Below are positions 1 to 5,150 of a stretch of 5,150 nucleotides of DNA, piece by piece. Location: assembly GCA_002323995.1 (NCBI GenBank), contig DCQY01000065.1, positions 1-5,150 of the forward strand, written 5' to 3'. A model generated the notes under the pieces. It saw nothing but the letters and a program-made list of their open reading frames with translations. It was not told the origin of the DNA and searched no databases. The position numbers and the translations under genes were made by a program. Within the stretch, counting starts at the first letter, position 1, and every line of letters starts with the position of its first letter. The stretch is from Akkermansiaceae bacterium UBA1506. Its GTDB lineage: Bacteria; Verrucomicrobiota; Verrucomicrobiia; Verrucomicrobiales; DEV007.

Positions 1-4
1 TTTT

Positions 5-952
5 TCATGCTCTGTTTCCGCTTGGCTTAGGTGCATCTGCGGAAAGGGCGGGATCAAATTTTCGTTTGAAAGTGTTTGCCAAAATTCCTTCTGATGGACT
101 GAATAACCAGGCAAGAGTGAAGAGAAGCCCCGCCGCAAAAGCGATCATTCCTGAAGTTGAGGTGGAGGAAGTCTGCCCGAACCAGCCGGGCACGATCAAC
201 GCGGAAATATGTCCAATCACTGCAGATAGAGCGGCAACGACGGAAGCAATCAACAGCATCGTCACCATTCTGTGGGTCAGCAGAAGGGCCGTTGCCGGCG
301 GGACAATCAGCATTGCGATAACAATGATGCTCCCGACAGATTCAAAGGCGACGACGGTTGTTACCGCGACCATTGTCATCAAAAGATAGTGCATGAGTTG
401 GGGCGAGTAACCGAGGGTATCAGCTAGCTCTGGATCAAACGCACAGACTTTCATTTCTTTGAATAGCGCGACAATGATAATAAGATTAGTGAGAAGGGCT
501 CCTCCGTTGACCAATACGGCGCGAGGGATTGAAAGACTACCGAGCGAAACCATGTCTAAGGGAGTGAACTCAATAGAGCCGTAGAGGACGCAGTCGGGAT
601 GAAGGTCGACATGATCAGCTGCGCGCCGTATGAGAATGAGTCCTATTGCGAAGAGAGTGGTGAAAACGATTCCCATGGCAGCGCCGCGGTCAACGTTGCC
701 GAGTTTGCTGATCCATTGCGTGAATACGGCAGTGAGAACTCCCGCCGCCGCAGCACCGATGAACATGGGAACGCTCGCTTTAGTGCCCGTAATGATGAAC
801 GCGATTGCCACACCCGGCAGTACGGCGTGACTAATCGCGTCACCCATCATACTCATTTTCCTGAGAACAAGGAAGCATCCTGGCAGGGCACATGCGACTG
901 CGCAGAGCATACCGACGACCACAATCCAGGTATCTGTGGAAGTCCAGTTCAT
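5..952 (-). CDS. troD: Metal ABC transporter permease, second subunit (TroD/MntD-like)
   Basis: Integral membrane subunit of an ABC-3 family Mn/Zn/Fe importer, expected to pair with the TroC-type permease to form the channel. The 315-residue protein has about eight or nine hydrophobic segments (roughly 9-30, 46-56, 62-80, 91-108, 147-164, 186-225, 229-252, 267-285). Family hallmarks are visible: MGDAISHAVLPG at 37-48, DLHPDCVLYG near 116-125, the cytoplasmic ATPase-contact stretch around DPELADTLGY (173-182), and SVGSIIVIAMLIVPPATA at 205-222. The length is normal for the family, and there is no sensor extension as in its neighbour, only a short polar tail (298-315). The ATG overlaps the troC stop in an ATGA, so translation is probably coupled; a GGAAG lies just before the start. 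The TGA stop is 4 bases from the window edge, so any terminator or further operon gene is out of view. The family assignment is firm, but the metal is not determined by this subunit. Confidence 0.95.
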   Translation of the reverse strand: MNWTSTDTWIVVVGMLCAVACALPGCFLVLRKMSMMGDAISHAVLPGVAIAFIITGTKASVPMFIGAAAAGVLTAVFTQWISKLGNVDRGAAMGIVFTTLFAIGLILIRRAADHVDLHPDCVLYGSIEFTPLDMVSLGSLSIPRAVLVNGGALLTNLIIIVALFKEMKVCAFDPELADTLGYSPQLMHYLLMTMVAVTTVVAFESVGSIIVIAMLIVPPATALLLTHRMVTMLLIASVVAALSAVIGHISALIVPGWFGQTSSTSTSGMIAFAAGLLFTLAWLFSPSEGILANTFKRKFDPALSADAPKPSGNRA

Positions 953-2316
953 GCTTCCGCGGGGGGTTCGGGTTGAATGAGGTGAGGGCTTGCGGGGACA
1001 GGAACCGCTAGATTTCGTTCGTCGATTTCAGTTTTCAGATCAGCCTCGAGCTCACTAACAAGATCGGCGCCGAGAATATGTTCCACCAGATCAGCATCAC
1101 GGTCGACGTGACTGGGAGCGATGTCGGCGTATTTGATTAAATACCTTTCCCAGAGGCGATGATTTCGGGTGATGCGCGCGGCTTCGCCAAATCCGGGTTC
1201 GGATAGTCGAAGGAAGCCAGGCCCGACGGGTTCGAGGTGGTCCTCACGTCGCGCCACCCGCAGGACCCGTTTCAATTGCTCGGGCGACCATGCTCGTTTG
1301 ATTCGGAGGGCTTCGATAGGAAAAGAGCTGTTCTTGATTCCCGTATCAGGAGCAATTGACTCGAGTATTTCATAGGCCGCGCGCAAGAGGTGCTGGCGAT
1401 TCACTTTTCTTCGGAGGTGAGCCTGGCGCATGAGGCGGGGAAAAACTCCGCGCGCCGGGGCAAACATCATGCTGATGAGAAAAAGAATGGCAGCGACAAG
1501 AACGATAACAGCCCCTGCGGGAAGGTCCGGCGTCAAGGCGCTGATTGAAGCTCCCAGCCATCCGCTGACCCCGCCGATGATTGCCGAGAGTAGAATCATG
1601 GGAAGAAGGCGGTTGGTCCAGAATCTGGCTGCCGTCGGAGGGGTGATCAGAAACGCAATCACAAGAATAAGTCCTACCGCCTGCAAGCCGATAACGGTCA
1701 CCGCAGTGACAAGAGCCAGCAGGCATAGATCCAGCCAGAGAGTTGGCCATCCTTGAGATGAGGCGAACCCATCGTCGAAACAGAGAAGAAGGAATTCTTT
1801 GAGAAGTGCCAGCGACACCAGCGAAGCGATACCAGCGACGATGGCAATGATTACGAAATCAGATTGGAGCATCGAAGCTGTCTTCCCGTAGATGAATGAC
1901 TCCAGGCCGGCGGCATTGCCACCCGGCACCCGACTTACCATCGAGAGGGTGGCGACTCCGATCCCGAAGAAGACACTCAGCACAAAGCCCATCGCCACGT
2001 CGTCTCTAAGACGTGTGGTGTTGCGAATCATGAGCATGGTGGCGATTCCTGCTAGCCCAGAAATGGTTGCCCCAAGAAGAAGGCCTGGGAGCGATTTCCC
2101 GTCGCCTCCGAGAGCGACCATGACCGCAAAAGCAATCGTAACACCGGGAAGGGTGGCGTGCGAAAGGGCATCGCCCATCAGAGAGCGCTTGCGGAGAAGG
2201 AGGAATGACCCGACGAACCCGGCTGCGACTCCGAGTAGTGTCGTGCTCAGCACGACAAGTCGCGTGTTGTAATTCTGAAGAAACAGAACTTCAACGATGT
2301 CTCCCCAGTTCGGCAT
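949..2316 (-). CDS. troC: Metal ABC transporter permease fused to a C-terminal DtxR-type metal-sensor domain (TroC/MntC-like)
   Basis: First permease of the importer, 455 residues from the ATG against about 280-300 for a plain ABC-3 permease. The membrane domain (about 10-288) has eight or nine hydrophobic segments, MGDALSHATLPG at 47-58, a cytoplasmic-loop FDDGFASSQG at 180-189 and AVGLILVIAFLITPPTAAR at 213-231. The cytoplasmic extension aligns with the divergent regulator in this window: winged-helix-like 305-378 (helix NRQHLLRAAYEILE, then SPEQLKRVLRVARRED in the recognition-helix position), then a dimerisation/metal-binding-like region 380-430. It keeps NHRLWERYL (H386, E390) and D409xxE412-H413, matching H77, E81, E100, E103 and H104 of the regulator. 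A Pro-rich tail follows (439-455), with no SH3/FeoA domain. The ATG at 2316 overlaps the troB stop as TGATG; a TTG one codon upstream (2319) is a possible but less likely start. I recall similar permease-repressor fusions in databases; sensing or transport control is inference. Confidence 0.93.
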   Translation of the reverse strand: MPNWGDIVEVLFLQNYNTRLVVLSTTLLGVAAGFVGSFLLLRKRSLMGDALSHATLPGVTIAFAVMVALGGDGKSLPGLLLGATISGLAGIATMLMIRNTTRLRDDVAMGFVLSVFFGIGVATLSMVSRVPGGNAAGLESFIYGKTASMLQSDFVIIAIVAGIASLVSLALLKEFLLLCFDDGFASSQGWPTLWLDLCLLALVTAVTVIGLQAVGLILVIAFLITPPTAARFWTNRLLPMILLSAIIGGVSGWLGASISALTPDLPAGAVIVLVAAILFLISMMFAPARGVFPRLMRQAHLRRKVNRQHLLRAAYEILESIAPDTGIKNSSFPIEALRIKRAWSPEQLKRVLRVARREDHLEPVGPGFLRLSEPGFGEAARITRNHRLWERYLIKYADIAPSHVDRDADLVEHILGADLVSELEADLKTEIDERNLAVPVPASPHLIQPEPPAEA

Positions 2317-3146
2317 CAAGTAATGGAGTGACGAAGGGCTTCGGCTGCTTTTTCGAGCAGGCTCAGCTTGCCGCCATAGGTTTTCTGGAGGTTGTCCCGG
2401 GTAAAGGTTTCTTCGACTGGGCCGGAGGCGACCACGCGCATATTGAGAAGGACTAGCCAGTCGAAATAGTCGCTCACCGTTGCCAGATCGTGATGGACGA
2501 CGAGGCAGGTTTTACCCTGGTTGCTGAGAGAACGGAGTAGAGAGATAATGGCCTCTTCAGTAGCGGCATCAACGGCTGCGAAAGGCTCGTCCATGAGATA
2601 GAGCTCGGCGTCCTGCATGAGCGCGCGTGCGAGAAAGACACGTTGCTGTTGACCTCCGGAGAGCTGACTGATCTGGCGGTCGGCGAGGTGGGCAATGCCG
2701 ACCTGGTCGAGGCAATCGTGGGCACGCTTGGATTCCTTCTTTGAGACTCGCTGAAACCAACCGAGGCGTCGATAAGAGCCCATGGCGACAACATCTAAAG
2801 CCGTAACAGGGAAATCCCAGTCGACGCTTTCACGTTGAGGAACATAGGCAACAAGGTGTCTGGCCTTACGGTAGGGTTTGCCGTAGATATGAGCCCATCC
2901 TGAAGTTTTGGGAATCAGGTCGAGACAGGCTTTGATCAGGGTGCTTTTTCCCGCTCCGTTGGGTCCGACGATACCGACGAGCTTTCCCTCTGGGATGTTC
3001 AATTCCACATCCCAGAGAACCGGCTTGCGATGATAAGCGACCGTTAGGTCGTGGATCGCTAACGGAACCTCCGGCGGATGTTCTGGGCGCGGTTCCGTCG
3101 CCTTTGGGGGAAAGGTGGATTGAGATTTGAGGGATTCGGAATGCAT
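2316..3146 (-). CDS. troB: Metal ABC transporter ATP-binding protein (TroB/MntB-like)
   Basis: Cytoplasmic ATPase that powers the Mn/Zn/Fe importer. The 276-residue protein has all the expected motifs: Walker A GPNGAGKST at 61-69, the Q-loop in YVPQRESVDWDFPVT (Q104), ABC signature LSGGQQQR at 162-169, Walker B LYLMDEP at 182-188, D-loop Asp193, and switch His219 in VVHHD. The PQRESVDWDFPVTALDVV stretch (103-120) is characteristic of the Mn/Zn/Fe ATPase branch rather than of iron-siderophore ATPases. About 28 residues of polar, Pro-rich sequence precede the core domain (PLAIHDLTVAY at 28-38); no later Met is available as a start before the domain, so the upstream ATG is used. It begins 12 bases after the troA stop with no clear Shine-Dalgarno, and its TGA overlaps the troC ATG. 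No catalytic residue is missing, so it should be active. Confidence 0.96.
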   Translation of the reverse strand: MHSESLKSQSTFPPKATEPRPEHPPEVPLAIHDLTVAYHRKPVLWDVELNIPEGKLVGIVGPNGAGKSTLIKACLDLIPKTSGWAHIYGKPYRKARHLVAYVPQRESVDWDFPVTALDVVAMGSYRRLGWFQRVSKKESKRAHDCLDQVGIAHLADRQISQLSGGQQQRVFLARALMQDAELYLMDEPFAAVDAATEEAIISLLRSLSNQGKTCLVVHHDLATVSDYFDWLVLLNMRVVASGPVEETFTRDNLQKTYGGKLSLLEKAAEALRHSIT

Positions 3147-3158
3147 TAGCTGCCGAGT

Positions 3159-4151
3159 TTATTCAGAATGGTCACTGAGCTTTCCACTGATGCCTCCTTC
3201 AGGGGCTTCACCACCGAGCGCTCTGGTAATTGTCGTCACGTTGTGATCGATCATGCCGAGGTAAGTTCCTTCGTAAGTTCCAGCTGCACCCATCGCATCA
3301 GAGAAAAGTTCACCGCCAATCACCACATTATGCCCCTTGGCGCCAGCGCCTTCGATCAGGGCTTTGATGTTCTTGTCGGAGACGGAGGTCTCCACAAAGA
3401 CCGCGGGGATGCTGTTTTCGACAAGGTAGTTGACCAGATCTTCGATGTCTTTGACGCCAGCTTCGGATTCGGTGCTCAGTCCCTGAATTCCGAGAACCTC
3501 GAGGCCGTAGGCGCGGGCCATGTATCCAAACGCATCGTGAGCGGTCACAAGGACTCTCTGGGTTTCTGGAATAGAGGCGATCTTTTCTTTGGCGTAGCCA
3601 TCGAGAGCTTCAAGTTCCGCGATGTAGTTTGAAGCATTTTCCCGGTAGTCGGAGGCGTTGGCGTCGTCATAGTCGCTGAGTGCCACAGCCACTGCGTTGA
3701 CGGCTTTAATCCACCCTTGAACGTCCATCCAGACGTGGGGATCTTGGTGGTCTTCTTCGTCGGTCAGGATGTAGTCGCTGTCGTTGAGGATTTCCTCGGT
3801 CACAGCGTAAACCGGCTTACCTGCCCGGGCGAGACGAACGAGTATGTCGCCCATTTTCCCTTCCAACATAAGACCATTGTAAAAGATCACATCAGAGGAC
3901 TGCAAAACCTTAACGTCGGTGCTGGTTGGTTTGTAAAGGTGAGGGTCAACTCCTGCGCCAATTATCCCAACAACCTCTGCGTTGTCGCCGGCAACTACTG
4001 AAACGATATCCGCAATCATCCCGACGGTTGCCGCAACGGTGTAGCCTCTTGTAGTGCCATCCAATGACTCGGTTGAGTCTTTGTCGGCACAAGAGAAAAG
4101 GCAAAAAGTCGATCCTATGAGGGAGAGCAGTAAGCGGCTTTTGGGCGTCAT
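3159..4151 (-). CDS. troA: Metal-binding lipoprotein of ABC transporter (TroA/ZnuA/MntA-like)
   Basis: Cluster A-I substrate-binding protein that captures a divalent metal and delivers it to the TroCD permease. The 330-residue protein starts with a lipoprotein signal: K4 and R6, a hydrophobic stretch 7-20, and a lipobox LFSC with the acylated Cys at 21, so it should be membrane anchored. The four ligand positions of the family are visible: H71 in GVDPHLYKP, H139 in DPHVWMDV, H205 in TAHDAFGY and D285 in GGELFSDAMG. Three His plus one Asp is the TroA set; typical Mn-specific PsaA/MntC proteins have Glu at the third position. A short acidic stretch with one His, DEEDHQDPH (131-139), sits where ZnuA proteins carry a His-rich loop. 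The linker-helix region and QGLSTESEAG (223-232) also match TroA as I recall it. It is the first operon gene, 107 bases from the divergent regulator. The family is certain; the metal (Mn, Zn or Fe) is not. Confidence 0.95.
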   Translation of the reverse strand: MTPKSRLLLSLIGSTFCLFSCADKDSTESLDGTTRGYTVAATVGMIADIVSVVAGDNAEVVGIIGAGVDPHLYKPTSTDVKVLQSSDVIFYNGLMLEGKMGDILVRLARAGKPVYAVTEEILNDSDYILTDEEDHQDPHVWMDVQGWIKAVNAVAVALSDYDDANASDYRENASNYIAELEALDGYAKEKIASIPETQRVLVTAHDAFGYMARAYGLEVLGIQGLSTESEAGVKDIEDLVNYLVENSIPAVFVETSVSDKNIKALIEGAGAKGHNVVIGGELFSDAMGAAGTYEGTYLGMIDHNVTTITRALGGEAPEGGISGKLSDHSE

Positions 4152-4179
4152 AGTTGAGGTTACAAAGTGTAGATGTTGA

Positions 4180-4210
4180 GTTATATTCTTATATTTACTT
4201 GGGCCGTCAA
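4180..4210 (-). promoter_or_regulatory. Candidate sigma-70 promoter for the troABCD operon
   Basis: On the minus strand TTGACG (4210-4205, five of six matches to the -35 consensus) is followed after 19 bases by TATAAC (4185-4180, five of six to the -10). The spacer is 2 bases longer than ideal. An alternative uses TATAAG (4193-4188) with a poorer -35, TTTATC (4216-4211), at a 17-base spacing. Either would start transcription 20 to 35 bases before the troA ATG. This is a motif reading only. Confidence 0.35.
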
Positions 4211-4212
4211 GA

Positions 4213-4218
4213 TAAAAT
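4213..4218 (+). promoter_or_regulatory. Candidate -10 element for the regulator gene
   Basis: TAAAAT matches the sigma-70 -10 consensus at five of six positions and lies 40 bases before the regulator ATG. No good -35 is seen at 16-18 bases upstream (TATATT at 4190-4195 is poor). The TGATATCA palindrome starts 4 bases downstream, near the expected transcription start, which would suit autoregulation. This is weak evidence. Confidence 0.25.
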
Positions 4219-4258
4219 AGTTGATATCACAAGCAAAGGTTGATACGGTTGGTGGCAA

Positions 4259-4918
4259 ATGGCGTCGAGTACGGTCGAAAACTATCTGAAAGCGATACTC
4301 CACCTGGAGGAACCATCCGGTTCGACCACGGTCGGGGAGATAGCCAAGAACCTTGGTGTGACACCTGGAACGGTGACCATCATGATGAAGTCTCTAAGCG
4401 AGCAGGGGTTGGTGAATTACCAGCCACGCAAAAAGCTCAATCTGATGCCGGGAGGCAGAAAGGCAGCGCTTAGGGTGGTTAGGCGTCATCGGCTTATCGA
4501 GTTGTTCCTTGTCCAAGTTTTGAAGCTCGATTGGTCAGAAGTTCATGAGGAGGCCGAAATTCTTGAACACGTGATTTCTGACCGCCTTTTGGATCGAATA
4601 GATAAGATGCTCGGTGAACCAACTCACGATCCTCACGGTGACCCGATTCCTGATCGAGATGGAAATCTGGCAGTCGTCCATGCGACGCCACTTGCCGAAG
4701 TAGGTGACGGTGATTACCGGGTCGTTCGGGTTTCGGATGATAACCCAGATCTTTTAGGATGGCTAAATGAGAACGACTTGACCATCGGAGAGGAGTTTGT
4801 GCTCACTCATCCTAACCGTGCTGCCGGGGTGCTCGAAATTGCACGAAAGAGCGGCAGTCGAATTCAACTTGGGGTCAACGTGGCCGAGCAGGTCTACGTG
4901 GAATCGCTCAAGCCATAG
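4259..4918 (+). CDS. mntR: DtxR/MntR-family metal-dependent transcriptional regulator with C-terminal SH3-like (FeoA) domain
   Basis: Cytoplasmic repressor expected to bind DNA when loaded with Mn(II) or Fe(II) and to control the divergent transporter operon. The 219-residue protein has three parts: an N-terminal winged helix (about 1-65; TVGEIAKNLGVTPGTVTIMMKSL is the helix-turn-helix), a dimerisation/metal-binding domain (about 66-140) and an SH3/FeoA-like domain (about 143-217). It is thus the long DtxR/IdeR form, not the 142-residue Bacillus MntR form. Aligned by eye to DtxR, ancillary-site ligands H77, E81 and H96 are kept, and the primary site has E100 (Cys102 in DtxR, Glu99 in MntR), E103 and H104. 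The N-terminal ligand (Met10 in DtxR, Asp8 in MntR) is Asn8, and the MntR Glu11 position is Lys. The ATG is the first start after an in-frame stop at 4241-4243; GGTGG just upstream is a weak ribosome binding site. MntR and TroR/ScaR-type names are equally defensible. Confidence 0.93.
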   Translation: MASSTVENYLKAILHLEEPSGSTTVGEIAKNLGVTPGTVTIMMKSLSEQGLVNYQPRKKLNLMPGGRKAALRVVRRHRLIELFLVQVLKLDWSEVHEEAEILEHVISDRLLDRIDKMLGEPTHDPHGDPIPDRDGNLAVVHATPLAEVGDGDYRVVRVSDDNPDLLGWLNENDLTIGEEFVLTHPNRAAGVLEIARKSGSRIQLGVNVAEQVYVESLKP

Positions 4919-5150
4919 ACAACAACCATTTTGCTATGGTCTTCTCGAACTAGTAACGACTGGAAAAGGACTGCCGTTCGAAGCGCGGCATCGATAAAAT
5001 TAATCGCCCCTCTAGCCGGCTGAAAGCCAGTAAAATTAATCAAGAGTGTCGTTTCAGAGATGAGAAGGATTTTCTCTTGCGAAAGGCGGGAAAGCAACCA
5101 AGGTAGACGCCCGTTCCGTTCAACGATTTCAGGACAGATGTCTGAGTGGT
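4894..5150 (-). pseudogene. Possible decayed fragment of a RapA/SNF2-type helicase, open at the window edge
   Basis: A minus-strand frame is open for 84 codons from the window edge to a TAG at 4894-4896, overlapping the last 25 bases of the regulator gene. Read by eye, GRLPWLLSRLSQEKILLIS resembles the start of the RapA helicase C-terminal domain (pattern DPRVEWLxxxL...KVLVIC). FIDAALRTAV followed by LFQSLLVREDHSKM resembles the next segment (pattern LexxLR...AVFHEGMSIIERDRAA), but without the conserved FHEG. The domain would then stop abruptly where the regulator gene begins, so if related it is a 3'-truncated remnant. A 36-base in-frame insertion flanked by direct repeats lies inside it. 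It may also be a chance open frame. No other gene is seen in 4919-5150. Confidence 0.25.
4995..5041. repeat. Exact 11-base direct repeat, 36-base period
   Basis: TAAAATTAATC occurs at 4995-5005 and again at 5031-5041. The 25 bases between them hold a GC-rich imperfect hairpin (GGCT, loop GAA, AGCC at 5018-5028, plus a C-G pair beyond one mismatch). The bases flanking the two copies differ, so the repeat is exactly 11 bases. The period is a multiple of three and keeps the overlapping minus-strand frame open. It may mark a small insertion or a slippage duplication. Confidence 0.6.

Larger units (their letters stand above)
4152..4258. promoter_or_regulatory. Divergent troABCD / mntR promoter and likely operator region
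   Basis: This 107-base AT-rich gap separates the outward-facing troA and mntR starts and must hold both promoters. It contains a perfect 8-base palindrome TGATATCA (4222-4229), four same-orientation copies of GTTGA (4153, 4175, 4220, 4239; the last two extend to GTTGATA and lie 19 bases apart), and a direct repeat TTATATT (4181-4187 and 4189-4195). None matches a DtxR, MntR or ScaR/SloR box that I can recall with confidence. By context a metalloregulator operator is expected here; which element serves is unknown. Confidence 0.6.

Noticed and set aside
66..389. Plus-strand open frame of about 107 codons
   Set aside because: It lies wholly antisense inside troD, has low-complexity Ala/Thr/Ile composition mirroring the membrane protein, and resembles no family.
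1370..1750. Second minus-strand frame inside troC, 126 codons
   Set aside because: It is out of frame with the permease, Ser/Gly/Arg/Cys-rich, and does not suggest a frameshift because the permease frame runs uninterrupted through it.
1892..2272. Plus-strand open frame of 126 codons
   Set aside because: It is antisense to the conserved membrane domain of troC and is Arg/Pro/Thr-rich, typical of a shadow frame.
3168..3632. Plus-strand open frame of 154 codons
   Set aside because: It is antisense to troA, which has clear ligand motifs and a signal peptide; the antisense product shows no recognisable domain.
4161..4171. TACA-AAG-TGTA dyad in the intergenic gap as an operator
   Set aside because: The arms are only 4 bases, cannot be extended, and are expected by chance in a gap of this size.
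5014..5032. GC-rich hairpin around GGCTGAAAGCC as a terminator
   Set aside because: The stem is four pairs plus one beyond a mismatch, and it is not followed by a T run on either strand.
5062..5076. Hairpin GAGAA-GGATT-TTCTC as a possible terminator of the regulator gene
   Set aside because: The stem is only 5 base pairs and AT-rich, lies about 145 bases after the stop codon and has no U-tract after it.
5040..5150. Another minus-strand frame open from the window edge, 36 codons
   Set aside because: It is short, ends at a TGA at 5042-5040, and its translation (Ser/Lys/Arg-rich) resembles nothing recognisable.

Overview
The window holds a compact metal-uptake locus: a four-gene ABC transporter operon on the minus strand (positions 5 to 4151), read divergently from a DtxR/MntR-family metalloregulator on the plus strand (4259 to 4918). 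The operon order is binding lipoprotein (troA), ATPase (troB), first permease (troC), second permease (troD). This is the order of the tro/mnt/sit manganese-zinc-iron systems. The genes are tightly packed: a 12-base gap between troA and troB, a TGATG stop/start overlap between troB and troC, and an ATGA overlap between troC and troD. They are probably one translationally coupled transcript.

The genes would work together as follows. The lipid-anchored TroA captures a divalent metal outside the cytoplasmic membrane. TroC and TroD form the membrane channel and TroB drives transport. The divergent regulator senses cytoplasmic metal and would repress the operon, and perhaps itself, from the 107-base intergenic region (4152 to 4258). 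The exact metal (Mn, Zn or Fe) cannot be settled from sequence. The TroA ligand set (three His plus one Asp) is that of Treponema TroA.

The main oddity is troC. After a normal permease domain it carries about 150 extra residues that align with the regulator's winged helix and metal-binding dimerisation domain, with most metal-ligand positions kept. The transporter therefore seems to have its own cytoplasmic metal-sensor-like domain.

The right end (4919 to 5150) has no convincing intact gene. A minus-strand frame there is open from the window edge to 4894. It resembles, by eye only, part of the helicase C-terminal region of RapA/SNF2-type proteins and may be a decayed fragment. It contains an exact 11-base direct repeat spaced 36 bases apart.

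Organism: mid-range GC, weak Shine-Dalgarno sequences, a lipoprotein-type binding protein and the permease-sensor fusion would fit a Verrucomicrobiota, Planctomycetota or similar bacterium. This is a low-confidence inference. No tRNA, rRNA, CRISPR array or insertion sequence was seen.
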